From Lentinula raphanica (taxonomy: Eukaryota > Basidiomycota > Agaricomycetes > Agaricales > Omphalotaceae), in assembly GCA_027919835.1 (NCBI GenBank), contig JANVFP010000013.1:1178001-1242000 (forward strand): a stretch of DNA of 64,000 nucleotides, written 5' to 3'. How positions within the stretch are numbered: position 1 is the first letter of the stretch; each line of letters begins with the position of its first letter. Position numbers and translations under genes: made by a program. Below are positions 45,091-57,621 of the stretch, piece after piece. The notes under the pieces are model-generated. The model did not search any database. It was not told where the DNA came from and worked only from the letters and a program-made list of their open reading frames with translations.

Positions 45091-47678
45091 ATGGGAAGCA
45101 AAAGAGGTGTGAACACGAGATTTGAACTGCCAGATAACCCAGTCTTCAAAAGTATTCATGATTCGGACGGTGATAAGAGCACCTGGCCTCGAAATACAAC
45201 CAGGATTGTGGAATCTGGTCAGGTCAACTTTATGGAGTACGTGCCTATAGACGAGGGAGTTGCTCTTAAATGGCGCATCCAAGTTGGTCAAGCATTGGCG
45301 AACGCGTTCAATTGGCCTAGTAAGTCCTCAATATCAACGCCATCAGAGTTCCTAGACCCACCTTTCTCTCGCAGAGGGCTCGAATTACGTGTTGCAAGAA
45401 TGGCCAGCCAACTATCGCATGTTCATACACAACAAAGGTGCAGCATCAAATCCCAGGCAAGACGTGTATCTATTCGGTGCGTGACTTGGCGCGTTTTTGC
45501 GACGTCGAAGCAGGATTCTCATCATCATTTTCTTCACCCTCAGGATCAACCCATTCACCCAAGTTTCGTTCTGTACCGGAATTTATACCGCATGCAATTT
45601 GGCTATATGGTGACCGGCAAACGAAATGTCAATGCAAGTATTGCGGGAAAACAAAACTCCAACGCGAAATCACCACGAGCATGGGAGAACGAGGCATTAT
45701 TGAAAAAACGTCTCCCGGTCCATCGTCTCCCTTGAGCAGAACTTTGCATGCTAAACGAACCTCACGACCGGAGGGAAGCTCGCTTAGAAATCAAGTCGTA
45801 TACGCTGCGGTACAGAAGGCGAAGATGAGAAGGCCTTCGGCCTCGCTCGTTCCGAAGCACCCTACACCCGTCGAGAAAGTCACAGATCTCGATGCTGCGC
45901 ATGTCGAAAACACTGCTTTGCGGCTCAGGCGATGGTACAGGAATGACGAGCTCGTTTGGGTTGAGTTGGAGACACCGATATCTGGTCACAGAGGGAACGG
46001 AGATGTCATTAAAGCTTGGCCAGCCATCGTAGAAGATTCGTGGACGCGTCCCAACCCTTCGAAACCTGTCGAAAATAGCTCGGCTTCCCCTGATTACGAT
46101 CCCCAAAATCCTCCGTGGACCATCACGCATTACACAAAGTACAAACTCAAACTTCTGGCGACGTCGTGCTCGCTGATGGCGCGCGACGACCAGGTCCTTC
46201 CTTACCAAGCTTATCTCCCCCCTATCGAACTCATCCACGCGCTCCAAGAGGTTCCCCTCCCCAACATCAAATTCGATCCAGAATTCACTACCAACTTTAA
46301 CCCAGTCACCACCACCAATCCTGACCAACCATCATCTTCGACTCCTTCGTTCGAGGATAGCACAGGCCCGTACGCCCTAGCTATCGAGATCGGTTCCCAA
46401 ATCGCTGGATTTTGGGGCCTCACCGACGACTGGGATTACAAATTCTCATTCAGAAACGACGGTTCTGCGCCGTCTGGCTCTCAATCTGAGGGCTTTTCGT
46501 TGCAGGATGCGATCGTCGCCGCAGGCAATAGCAACGCAGGTATCAACGGCGCTCGAACATCCTACGGAACCTCAGACATCACCGGAAACCGCTTCATGTC
46601 CGACGAAGAACTCAACCAGACGAAATCAGCCATGCTGGGTAACCCGAAGCCCATCGGGCACACGTTTACCCAGAAGAACTTCCAAGGTCTGTGGTGGGGC
46701 GCGGAAAGGATCTGGACGGGGGATATGGTCCGGTTGAAGATAGGGAGGGGCGCGATCGCGAAGGACGGTGCGCCTCATATCTTGCCACCTTCGCCACCAG
46801 GCCCGAATGCGATTTGGGATATCAAGAAAAAGGGCGAACCGGTGGATCCGAAGACTCTTGGGGCGCGATCCCGGGGTCTGTTCATGCGACTCGATGCGCT
46901 GTACACGGTGGAGATTAATAATGGGAAAGGTAGGACGCGCAGTGAATGTCGAGCGGCTGGGACTTTGTACGAGCTTGCGGATGTTGACTGGGTCGATTCT
47001 GCTGAGGAAAAACATGAAACGACACCGACGGGGACCAATGGGATCGTCTCGGGTGGTTATTCGAATGGGATATCGAACGCTCTTCCACAACCCTCTCCGA
47101 TGAAACCTACAGCCTTGCCCAATCCAGATCCTACCGTTCCTGTCGAAAAGACTGCCCCGCAAATGCTTTCAGAAATAGCACCAAACTCTTCGTCCACAAG
47201 CAAACCAAACGGAGAATTTAAACACCCAGTTTTAACCTCTCATCACAAGCTTCCACCGCCTCCTATCGGGTTCAAATTTCGACCTATACTCGACCCAGGT
47301 TATGAGGTTGTATTCAGTCTCACGCTGCTCAGTGGACGATACTACCCTGGCATTCTCGGTCACCCTCTTCTCGTAGAAGCCGTCGAACAGGCCATTACGC
47401 CTGAAGGAAAGGTTGACTCTCAGACAAGCCATCTCTGGGCATTGGAAGGTCTGGAGCCTGGGTTTGCTAATTCTGTGGATCCTATCAAATTTAAGAAGGA
47501 TAGGCTGAGAATGGTTATTGATGGAGAGCACGCTGCAAGAATACAGCTGAAGAAGCATCTCAGTGCTGATCCTGAAGACCCTGAAGACCCTGAAGACGTG
47601 ATGATGGAGAATGATAATGCTCATGAAAATATGGAGGTTGACCCAGAGGCCAATGATCAGATGCAGGTAGACTCATAG
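45091..47678 (+). CDS. clr2: cryptic loci regulator 2 (Clr2) homologue
   Basis: Subunit of the SHREC-type transcriptional silencing complex that acts on heterochromatin with histone deacetylase and nucleosome remodeller partners in fission yeast. Exons 45091-45319, 45375-45476 and 45544-47678 join to 2466 bp, 821 residues. The N-terminal Clr2 domain reads KSTWPRNTTRIVESGQVNFM, ALKWRIQVGQALANAFNWP-KGSNYVLQEWP and NYRMFIHNKGAAS. The segment EFIPHAIWLYGDRQTKCQCKYC follows, with a CxCxxC zinc-type cluster. The C-terminal domain starts around LRRWYRNDELVWVELETPI, with WPAIVEDSW. It extends to GARSRGLFMRLDALYTVEIN and ends in an acidic repeat (three tandem EDP units near 47575-47597). Presence of Clr2 implies a SHREC-like silencing system in this fungus. 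Confidence 0.9.
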
Positions 47679-47806
47679 ATTTACGTTGATTTTGTTGTAC
47701 ATACATGCTTTTTTGTTTGGGTTTTGTTACTGCATCCCTTCCCTCATATCAAGCAGGCAAATATACATAACAGAGTAGCAAAATAGCTACAGTATACATA
47801 ACTGAT

Positions 47807-49194
47807 TCAACGCGACATGAGTTCTACGGTATGCTTGAATGCTCCCAACAGTGCGCTCATCTGGATCGTTTCGCTACCACCGGTAGAAAGACGGTATCTG
47901 AATCATTCCGACAACGGTCAACAAGCTTCCCCGAGGACGGACGAAGAACGGGTACATACTCTGTAGTAGCCAGATGGTCAAGAAGGTAAATCCTAGCGTG
48001 AGGCTTGAGCTCAATGGTCTCAATGTATTCATATACGCCAGACAAGAGATCTTGGAGAGCTAAACCACGCTCTGTCTTCATGGTAGACATCACTATGAAA
48101 CCCCTGTATGAATAACCTCGTTCGAAAGATTCGGAATACTCACATTGGTGAGCGGTCGTAAATTCATCAGATAGCATTGATCTGACAATAGTTTCGATGT
48201 CAGAAGGGTGCGGATTCCCAGTGCAGTTGTATATTTCTGTCTCTGTGATTATATTGTATGCTGCATGACATGCCTGTAAAACATTGAGGGCACGCCGCAT
48301 ATCGCCTTTTGAAAGCTTCAAAAGGGCCTTCTTGCCATCCTCCGCAAGTTTGACGCTGTAATTCATGATTGAGAACTTGGAACCTGGGCAGAGGTTATTG
48401 TCACGTACTTCTCCGTCTCCACCACAACATTGATCCTCTTCTCCACCTCCGCGATAGGTAAAGGTGAAAACCTAAAGCGTGTACATCGACTCTGAATAGC
48501 TGGAGCGATCTTGTTGACATAATTACAGATGATGCAGAACCGAACATTCTTGGTGTACTGTTCAATGACACGTCGCAGAGCGGCCTGAGCTGCTTGTGTC
48601 ATCATGTCAGCCTCGTCGAGGATGATCAACTTGAAGCCTTTTGAGAATAGTGTGCGTGTCTCGGCAAATTGTTTGATTTGCTCTCGGACGACGTCAATGC
48701 CACGATCGTCTGATGCATTGAGCTGCAGGATTAATCTAAGTTTCACAGAAAAGGTGTAGACCCAGCATGTCAACGCACCTCGAGAATCTGTTTCCTATAG
48801 TCTGGACCATATATTCGTCGAGCCACCGCGAGAATGGTAGAAGTTTTCCCGGTCCCAGGCGGCCCATAGAATAAGAGATGTGGAAGTCGGTTCTTTTCGA
48901 TGAATTTTTCGACTGGGAATCAATGAGTTTATGTCGCGTTGGATTGGCGAAATACGTGTTCATACTAGTGCTTGTAATATCCTTGTGAGAGACAACATCG
49001 TCCAATGTGACTGGTCGGTATTTCTCCACCCTAGGACGCGTCAAACGAGGTCGAAATTAGTTACAATTGCACACGACTTGCCATGGTAAGTTCTCGTTCA
49101 ACTCCGTGACAGAGAAGCCATCATGAGATGCTTTACCCTTGCCTTTGTAGGTTGAAGGTATAGGGTCGATATCCATCATTTCATCGTCACTCAT
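47807..49194 (-). CDS. RFC3: replication factor C small subunit (yeast Rfc3/human RFC5 type)
   Basis: AAA+ clamp-loader subunit that helps open PCNA and load it at primer-template junctions. After splicing the protein begins [13 protein letters not shown]. It continues [20 protein letters not shown], then the Walker [27 protein letters not shown], Walker [21 protein letters not shown] (the SRC arginine finger), [12 protein letters not shown] and [18 protein letters not shown]. Length and motifs fit RFC5/Rfc3. The first intron (49031-49081, 51 nt) uses a GC donor (GCAAGT); only this choice gives the invariant LPWVEKYRP. An in-frame ATG at 49266 would add 24 residues. The ATG at 49194 is preferred because MSDDEMMD directly precedes the variable acidic leader usual in this family. 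A tandem transposon-like array begins 84 bp upstream. Confidence 0.95.
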
Positions 49195-49277
49195 CCTTGC
49201 AATGTACTTGAAATTTGGATCCCGAGAGCCTGAGGTTATGGAAAAGAGAGAGCGGAGAAGTGGCACGTGTTATGGCG

Positions 49278-49285
49278 TCAACGCG
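49278..49285 (+). repeat. 8-bp flank repeat TCAACGCG, left
   Basis: The same octamer occurs at 51776-51783 on the far side of the array. The element's first base follows directly at 49286. This fits a target-site duplication. Confidence 0.7.
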
Positions 49286-51775
49286 GGCTACTATGAGAAG
49301 CCAAGGGTTCCCACGCCCGACCTTTTTTGACCGAATAATCCCGATCTGACCGTTTTGGACCGATTTCACTTTTCACAGCACGTGATGGCTTTAGGCGCTT
49401 GACCTATGGTTTCGCCGAGTCTTCATTTTTTGTGGTTGCTCTTCTTCATGAGAGATTCAGCTGGATTCAAGGATGTCAAAACATTACTTGTCAATAGAAT
49501 TTCTACCAGGTCTCTTTTCCAGTGCTCAAAACTCAAAACACTCAAGAAATTCACTAAAAATTAGATGATCTGCCCTCTTCTGCCCTATAGTCTGTCACTC
49601 TAGCCTATCTGTCACATCGGGCGCGCGCACGCGCGCGCCAAAAATTGGTATACAGCAAATGAATTCTGTGAGATTTTCCCACTATTTCAGTGTATATACT
49701 GATAATAATGTACATATTCACAATGAATACATACTCATCTGAGTTTTGCAAGAATTTTGAGTGTTTTTAACAAGATCTTGAACAGTTTTGAATACTGCCA
49801 GAACAGAGAACCCTCGGCACATTTGCTTCCGTTCCTTGGATAACCCTCGGGAGGTCAGTGGACGCCTGCGGCGTCCTCTGGCCCTCGGCATCACCAATTT
49901 TTCAACGCGGGCTACTATGAGAAGCCAAGGGTTCCCACGCCCGACCTTTTTTGACCGAATAATCCCGATCTGACCGTTTTGGACCGATTTCACTTTTCAC
50001 AGCACGTGATGGCTTTAGGCGCTTGACCTATGGTTTCGCCGAGTCTTCATTTTTTGTGGTTGCTCTTCTTCATGAGAGATTCAGCTGGATTCAAGGATGT
50101 CAAAACATTACTTGTCAATAGAATTTCTACCAGGTCTCTTTTCCAGTGCTCAAAACTCAAAACACTCAAGAAATTCACTAAAAATTAGATGATCTGCCCT
50201 CTTCTGCCCTATAGTCTGTCACTCTAGCCTATCTGTCACATCGGGCGCGCGCACGCGCGCGCCAAAAATTGGTATACAGCAAATGAATTCTGTGAGATTT
50301 TCCCACTATTTCAGTGTATATACTGATAATAATGTACATATTCACAATGAATACATACTCATCTGAGTTTTGCAAGAATTTTGAGTGTTTTTAACAAGAT
50401 CTTGAACAGTTTTGAATACTGCCAGAACAGAGAACCCTCGGCACATTTGCTTCCGTTCCTTGGATAACCCTCGGGAGGTCAGTGGACGCCTGCGGCGTCC
50501 TCTGGCCCTCGGCATCACCAATTTTTCAACGCGGGCTACTATGAGAAGCCAAGGGTTCCCACGCCCGACCTTTTTTGACCGAATAATCCCGATCTGACCG
50601 TTTTGGACCGATTTCACTTTTCACAGCACGTGATGGCTTTAGGCGCTTGACCTATGGTTTCGCCGAGTCTTCATTTTTTGTGGTTGCTCTTCTTCATGAG
50701 AGATTCAGCTGGATTCAAGGATGTCAAAACATTACTTGTCAATAGAATTTCTACCAGGTCTCTTTTCCAGTGCTCAAAACTCAAAACACTCAAGAAATTC
50801 ACTAAAAATTAGATGATCTGCCCTCTTCTGCCCTATAGTCTGTCACTCTAGCCTATCTGTCACATCGGGCGCGCGCACGCGCGCGCCAAAAATTGGTATA
50901 CAGCAAATGAATTCTGTGAGATTTTCCCACTATTTCAGTGTATATACTGATAATAATGTACATATTCACAATGAATACATACTCATCTGAGTTTTGCAAG
51001 AATTTTGAGTGTTTTTAACAAGATCTTGAACAGTTTTGAATACTGCCAGAACAGAGAACCCTCGGCACATTTGCTTCCGTTCCTTGGATAACCCTCGGGA
51101 GGTCAGTGGACGCCTGCGGCGTCCTCTGGCCCTCGGCATCACCAATTTTTCAACGCGGGCTACTATGAGAAGCCAAGGGTTCCCACGCCCGACCTTTTTT
51201 GACCGAATAATCCCGATCTGACCGTTTTGGACCGATTTCACTTTTCACAGCACGTGATGGCTTTAGGCGCTTGACCTATGGTTTCGCCGAGTCTTCATTT
51301 TTTGTGGTTGCTCTTCTTCATGAGAGATTCAGCTGGATTCAAGGATGTCAAAACATTACTTGTCAATAGAATTTCTACCAGGTCTCTTTTCCAGTGCTCA
51401 AAACTCAAAACACTCAAGAAATTCACTAAAAATTAGATGATCTGCCCTCTTCTGCCCTATAGTCTGTCACTCTAGCCTATCTGTCACATCGGGCGCGCGC
51501 ACGCGCGCGCCAAAAATTGGTATACAGCAAATGAATTCTGTGAGATTTTCCCACTATTTCAGTGTATATACTGATAATAATGTACATATTCACAATGAAT
51601 ACATACTCATCTGAGTTTTGCAAGAATTTTGAGTGTTTTTAACAAGATCTTGAACAGTTTTGAATACTGCCAGAACAGAGAACCCTCGGCACATTTGCTT
51701 CCGTTCCTTGGATAACCCTCGGGAGGTCAGTGGACGCCTGCGGCGTCCTCTGGCCCTCGGCATCACCAATTTTTC
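49286..51775 (+). mobile_element. four tandem copies of a 618-bp non-autonomous element
   Basis: Four apparently identical copies in direct orientation at 49286-49903, 49910-50527, 50534-51151 and 51158-51775, period 624 bp. The copies are separated by AACGCG, a shortened form of the flanking octamer. The ends are imperfectly inverted: GCCAAGGG starts 14 bases from the left end, and on the other strand GCCGAGGG starts 14 bases from the right end. The motif CCCTCGG recurs three times in the last 100 bp of each copy, like transposase subterminal sites. Each copy also has a 17-nt hairpin (GGACGCCTGCGGCGTCC, first at 49860) and a 20-nt alternating GC tract (first near 49620). No protein-coding gene is contained. 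It fits a non-autonomous DNA transposon making 8-bp duplications (hAT- or KDZ-like); the superfamily is not proven. Confidence 0.75.
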
Positions 51776-51783
51776 TCAACGCG
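51776..51783 (+). repeat. 8-bp flank repeat TCAACGCG, right
   Basis: Matches 49278-49285 exactly and abuts the last base of the fourth element copy, as expected for a target-site duplication. Confidence 0.7.
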
Positions 51784-52979
51784 TCTCTTGCACTCGGCGC
51801 TTGCCGCGGTGCTAGGGGCCAAAGCATGATAGCAAAGTTTAAACTCTGTTCTTTCTTTCTCTCCTATCGGAACATAGGGTGTTATCTCAACTCTTCACTC
51901 TTCTCGTGATCCTTTTCCAGAGATTTTGTGGCCAAGGGAATTCTCGCCTTGCCGTTAATGAATAAAATCAATCATGATCAACTAGGATCAACTTGAAGTT
52001 CATTCTGCAGACCATCGTCAGCCTACGACATACATCCAAAAAAAAAGCACGAGAGGCACCGCGGATGGATATCCGCATGAGACATGAGTCCAACTTATAA
52101 GGCTACTTTTGGCCAAGTATCATGCCGAGCTCTCGATGCCTTCAGCTACTTCAGACGTTGTTCAAACAACGTTGTCACTTATCTTGAAGCATCCTCAATT
52201 ACTGGTGTCTTCACCCTGCTGATCTTGTGTTGTCAGACAAACGCTGATATAGTTTGTGGATAACTCTCAATGTTTGGTTTCGAGTATTGAATTCAATCGC
52301 CATGCATCCGATTTCTTTCTTCGCACACAATTTTGAAAAGGTTTGTGGAAAGGCTCGCAAATCACTGGCACAGTGACTTCAGGATTGGGGCCATTTGTGC
52401 TGGTGCCCGGGTATAGTATGCTCAAAACCGCGTCGGAGAAGTACCAGTGTCCTCGTGGAGATTCCCCCTCCCCAATCCAATGACCTTGATTCCAACAAAT
52501 TCGACTGATGTGACTAGGGAGTCCAGCTAGCACAATTAGTCGTGGCTTCAGACTCTCGGCACCAATGCCAAAATTGTAGGGAAGTGTTTTTTTTTCAAAC
52601 TATCACATAATCAACTCCTTATACAACCTTGCTAGAAATATGTGCATCTCCAAATTGCCCTGCCCGATCCTTGCAACTTCTTGGATATCTGCCAACCATG
52701 CACAAGATCAAACTCCTTCCTTTCGATTGCTCACCCATCTATTCTGAACTCCAACCGTCACTAGTACTGCCCAGGTAAGTATAGGGCTCAGATATGTTCC
52801 CTCACACTCTCAGCTGGCCCCACCTGAGGTACTGCAGTGCTTGCTTTCTAGTCTTGCTATCAATGGAGTCGGTTGAAGGAGAACTCAGAACATCTGCCAA
52901 GACTGATAGAACTTGTTAAGATTATTTATTTAACTGCATATGGACCCGATCTATACTGTCATGAGGAGAAAAGGCATAA
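51784..52979. other. intergenic, array flank to tRNA
   Basis: No gene is supported over 1.2 kb. The first part presumably was the original upstream DNA of the RFC gene before the array inserted. Short A and T runs occur near 52038 and 52586. The 88-codon frame at 52267-52533 (-) has no recognisable motif. Confidence 0.5.
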
Positions 52980-53087
52980 GGTGAGATGGCCGAGCGGTCT
53001 AAGGCGCCAGACTAAGGAGACCAGCGTATTTGATACGTGCTGAAATCTGGTCACATTGTGGCGTGGGTTCGAATCCCACTCTCATCA
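52980..53087 (+). tRNA. tRNA-Leu(AAG) with 27-nt intron
   Basis: The acceptor stem GGTGAGA pairs with TCTCATC (one G-T pair), followed by discriminator A at 53087. The D arm is GCCGAGC...AAGGC and the anticodon stem is CCAGA/TCTGG. The loop is C-T-AAG-G, then the intron 53018-53044 at the canonical position after base 37. A long variable arm typical of leucine tRNA (CAC...GTG) and a T arm GTGGG-TTCGAAT-CCCAC complete the fold. The anticodon AAG is at 53014-53016; A34 would be read as inosine. A TTTT Pol III terminator follows at about 53093. The internal A and B boxes are intact. Confidence 0.95.
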
Positions 53088-53092
53088 TAATG

Positions 53093-53096
53093 TTTT
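53093..53096 (+). terminator. Pol III T-run terminator of tRNA-Leu
   Basis: A TTTT run six bases after the mature 3' end of the tRNA, the normal Pol III stop. Confidence 0.6.
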
Positions 53097-54105
<1,009 letters not shown>

Positions 54106-54444
54106 AGGGGTTCTTTCAAGGCGTATTGTATCATGTTATGTTGTTATCCATGCCAATGCCAATGATATGAACCTATCTTTCTCCTTTTGCCTGCCCCCGG
54201 TTCGAGATAAACCATCCCCGTTATGCTGGTCCATTACACCCACGCCAATCGAGAACTATACTACATGTTCCAAGGTCGTGACGTCTGATACACCTTTACA
54301 GCTAGTCTTCCCGTTTCTGGCAGGCTTTCAATGAAGTCCTGCAGGTCAGGAATAGTGAATTTAGATGGGGTATGTATAACAAACCCTTGAAGGGAGAGTA
54401 CATAAGACCAAGTTCCTGTCCAGCTGCTCACATACATAGCAAGA
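54106..54444. other. intergenic
   Basis: 3' flank of the ubiquitin-eS31 gene and probable promoter of the next methyltransferase gene. No distinct element was seen. Confidence 0.5.
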
Positions 54445-55868
54445 ATGGTCGACAACATCTACAGTGCAGTCAGTCTAGTCTTTCCTCTGTTGTATATTGC
54501 TCATAAGATATTTTGACTCTACAAGATCTACAAATTACCTACGGACGTTCAAGAGATGAATGTAAATTCCAGTGTTGACGACTCGTAGCCACAGTCTTCA
54601 TGAACTGCCCCTAGCGATTGGGTGTTCAGCACGCTATCTGGACACTGATGATAGGGGGACTCATTCCTACTAACATCAAGGACCAGGTGCATCAATTGTT
54701 GGGAGTCAATCAGGAGAGACCAGCAGTCGTACTGGATGTCGGTTGCGGTTCAGGAATATGGTAAGGGCATTCCTACTAGATGAAAACTCAACCCAAGGGC
54801 TGACCGTCACGACTCCTTGTCCAGGGCCATGAGCATGGCCAGAGAATATCCCCGTGCTCAGTTCGTGGGTCTCGATTTGAATGCTCAGAAATTTCCGTAA
54901 GTGATGATCCAACTTTGGCTCTATACGCAAGAACTGAGTCTTCGAACGTTCACAGAGATGCGCCAAAGAATTTCAGGTATGATGCTCGCTACTAGGACAA
55001 TATTCCTTCAGCTCAAATATTATGTCCCCGCTCGAAGGTTCATCAAAGGCGATCTAGACGAAACTTTGCCCCTGTTCAACAATCAAGCATCAATCGTTCA
55101 TTGTCGATGTGTTGCGCAACATGTACGCAAATACATACCTTACTTTCGGGACCACCTTGCGACTCCATTCAACATAGGTCAGGGACCCTCGTGCACTAAT
55201 TTTACTGCTTTCTCAAGCATTGCGACCTGGTCACTATATTTATCTGCTGTTTTGAATATGAGCAGGTTCTGAAATGTGTAACACACACAGACGGCCTTCT
55301 ACTCCTAGCCGATGGTGATTGGGTTGTTTTTGATCAGCATAAGAAGCTTGTGGAACCTTTTCGATGGTGGGACTGTGGTACGACGAGCACGAGCCCATCA
55401 CTACCACCAGTGCTCGAAGAGGACGCTTGTGGCCGCTCATGGTATGCCGGCTGGCTCAATTTCTTTGGCAGGTTGACTCGAAGTCAACATTATCAACCGA
55501 TTGAGGACCTCGTAAAAAGCCTCACTGTCCTAACGGTGCTGAGTTCACGCCGCTATCTCAGTCCAATCAACTGGCCTGGGGAAGGGATTGAGAACGGCGA
55601 TGATCTGGGTCAACTCTTGGTCATCAATCAACGAGTGAGTATTTCCTCCATAAAGTTACTATGTCAGCTACTAATAACCCACCATCGTCATATACTCATT
55701 CATTTTGATACTTCGTGGTCATAGAATTTTTTTCTTGGTTCCAAGGAAATCGCATTACAGGCAGGATTCTCCCGAGAAATGATTGAAGTCTGGGGTAGAC
55801 ATTACGAAGCAGAGGTGAACTCAGGCCAGTTTTACAATCTGTGGCATTATCTCACTGCTCGAAAATAA
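54445..55868 (+). CDS. SAM-dependent methyltransferase
   Basis: Class I methyltransferase of the kind often found as small-molecule or LaeA-like enzymes in fungi. Supported exon pieces: YKLPTDVQEM near 54528-54557, then HAIWTLMIGGLIPTNIKDQV to VVLDVGCGSGIW (about 54631-54762), which is the SAM-binding motif I. Next come AMSMAREYPRAQFVGLDLNA (motif II region) and FIKGDLDETLPLFNNQASIV (motif III/IV region). The C-terminal LLLADGDWVVFDQHKKLVEP, SSRRYLSPINWPG and WHYLTARK follow, ending at TAA 55866-55868. At least six introns are needed. The first exon is uncertain: an ATG at 54445 (MVDNIY) followed by an intron into YKLPTD is the best candidate. The reaction and substrate cannot be named; no biosynthetic cluster surrounds it. 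Confidence 0.72.
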
Positions 55869-56001
55869 TATATGCTCATGTATCTACTTGATGAATCTAT
55901 GACTCTACGATGCTCTAAAAATTATCTATGCACTAGAAATCAACATGAAACGAGGACGATATGTCTAGATTAAATAGTGAAGGTTCAGATCTATAGGACA
56001 T

Positions 56002-57621
56002 CTATTTGGCATGTCCGATGCACTTCTCGGAAAGATTTAACGACTCGAGGTTGGTTTGAACACCGTCCCAAGCCTCTTCGTGATCAGGGCCACCGTGAAC
56101 TGTTATGAGTGAAGGAAAGAGACGGTGCAAGCAAGGTGCCGTGTATTGGTCTGGTGGCATCAAACCTGTCACAGTCAAGAAGCGCAAACGATTGTTCGGG
56201 TTCTGAGTAAGTTTTATCGCAGCGTCGGAGGTAAGCCCAGTTACATTAACTGGTATAACGAGAGTGTCAAGGGTGGACAGTCCTCGAGAGAGGGTTGACA
56301 GTCCAACTGGGGTCACCTTGGGAGTCCATCGAGGGTCGTTTGTTGACAGAGAGCCTAGGTCGAGATGTTCGAGGTTGGGCCACCATTGAACAATCTGTTC
56401 GAGATTCGAGTCATGAATAAGAATGGGAGGCGTAGTCTCGAAAACAATCTGGCGAAGGCTCCGGTGATTAGACAATGAACGCAAATGTTCAAAGCAGAAG
56501 ATATCATTAGGGTTGGTTCGAGAGACGTTATTAATATGTGGAAGTGAAGTAGTGGGGGTATCCAAACTACTGGGGGTATTTGTCTCTAAAGATGTTTCCG
56601 GGGTATCCATATGATGTTCTATCGTCAGCCGGAGAAGACTGGTATGTGTTTTTTCCTTGAGAGCAGCGAAGAGCTCGGTCCATGCGTTGTCGATGTATAT
56701 TGGCGATTGTGAGTCGATACGTAAGACCGCAAGACTTTCACTCTGCATGTGATGCAACAGTTTTGAGATTGAATCGGTGCGTCCACGAATGTTCAGGGAT
56801 TGGAGTGAAGGAAAACACACCAGTGGAGAGAAAGTGACGTCTTTGGGTAGAATATGGGAGATGTGAATCTCTAGTTCCTTGAGGTGAGGGAAAGTGGATA
56901 CCGCGGCAAGAGTTTCAACGGATAACGTTGTACTAACACGAAGGCGAAGGACCTCGAGGTGCGTGAGATTGCCGACCAGATGCATCAGTTGGCTTGTTGC
57001 GATTCCACGCAGGCTCAAGGATTGAAAAGAGCTGGAGACGCGATTAACATTCGAGAGGAAGTCGAATGCGCTACTATTAGAGGTTGTTGATGTATTCTTT
57101 TTATATCCCAAGTTTAAATCAACTTTCGACAACGATTTTGCTAAAGACATGATAGGACCGAGCGAAGAGGAATTCGTCATGGACAGTTGAACAGTGACGA
57201 GTTTTTGAAAAAGATGCGCCGTTTCGCAATGTTGAGAAAGAAGGAATATCAGCGTAGGGTGAAGGCAAATCTTTTCCTGATAGACAACTTGCTTGACCCG
57301 CGAGGCGTAATGGTGCAGACGTCGAAAATCGGGACCAAGTGGCGATTCAAGGGCCTAAACAATGAGCTGAGTCAATCAACAGGCGCAAGAGTCAAGAAGC
57401 AGTAGACCCACATAAGCACCATTGACAAGAGTCAGACCAGGAATCAGATTCAGCAAAGGTTTGAAGGACGAGAGTCGCGACCAAAGTCGATTCAGAGCTG
57501 GGTCTTTCCAAGCCTGACAGGTTTGTGCGACTTGGGCGAGTGTGTGAGTCCCGATACAGGAGTCCAGAATGAGCTCGAAGATCTCATCGATGAGCAGTGT
57601 CTGGTGCATGCTGTATTCCAA
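56002..57621 (-). CDS. F-box/LRR-like protein
   Basis: Exons 57621-57412 and 57354-56002 join to 1563 bp, 520 residues. The N-terminal exon holds an F-box-like motif (LIDEIFELILDSCIG...QVAQTCQAWKDPALNRLW), followed by SSFKPLLNLIPG. The join gives GPDFRRLHHYASRVKQVVY, the segment usual after the F-box in Agaricomycete proteins (W/D-x-R-F-x-x-YA-x-RVK). The remainder is LRR-like: LEVLRLRVSTTLSVETL, FPHLKELEIHIS, FPSLQSLNIRG, WPNLEHLDLGSLS and NRLRFLTVTGL. A probable SCF adaptor with unknown substrate. MHQT at 57609 is an alternative start four residues further in. The intron of 57 nt was chosen because it alone keeps phase and avoids the TAG just before the second exon. Confidence 0.85.

Noticed and set aside
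49718..51221. Repeated 91-codon (-) and 61-codon (+) open frames in the array as a gene family
   Set aside because: They are identical because the DNA copies are identical, cross the hairpin and low-complexity tracts, and have no motif or start context suggesting a protein.
49278..51783. CRISPR array or satellite made of short repeats
   Set aside because: The repeating unit is 624 bp with no spacer diversity, in a eukaryotic genome; it is a tandem duplication of one long element.
49278..51783. Tandem Helitron
   Set aside because: A TC at the left end and a hairpin about 27 bases before the right end are suggestive, but there is no CTRR end and an 8-bp direct repeat flanks the array, which Helitrons do not make.
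57187..57405. 72-codon basic frame on the + strand
   Set aside because: It lies opposite the second exon start of the F-box gene, whose spliced protein has the expected YASRVKQ segment.
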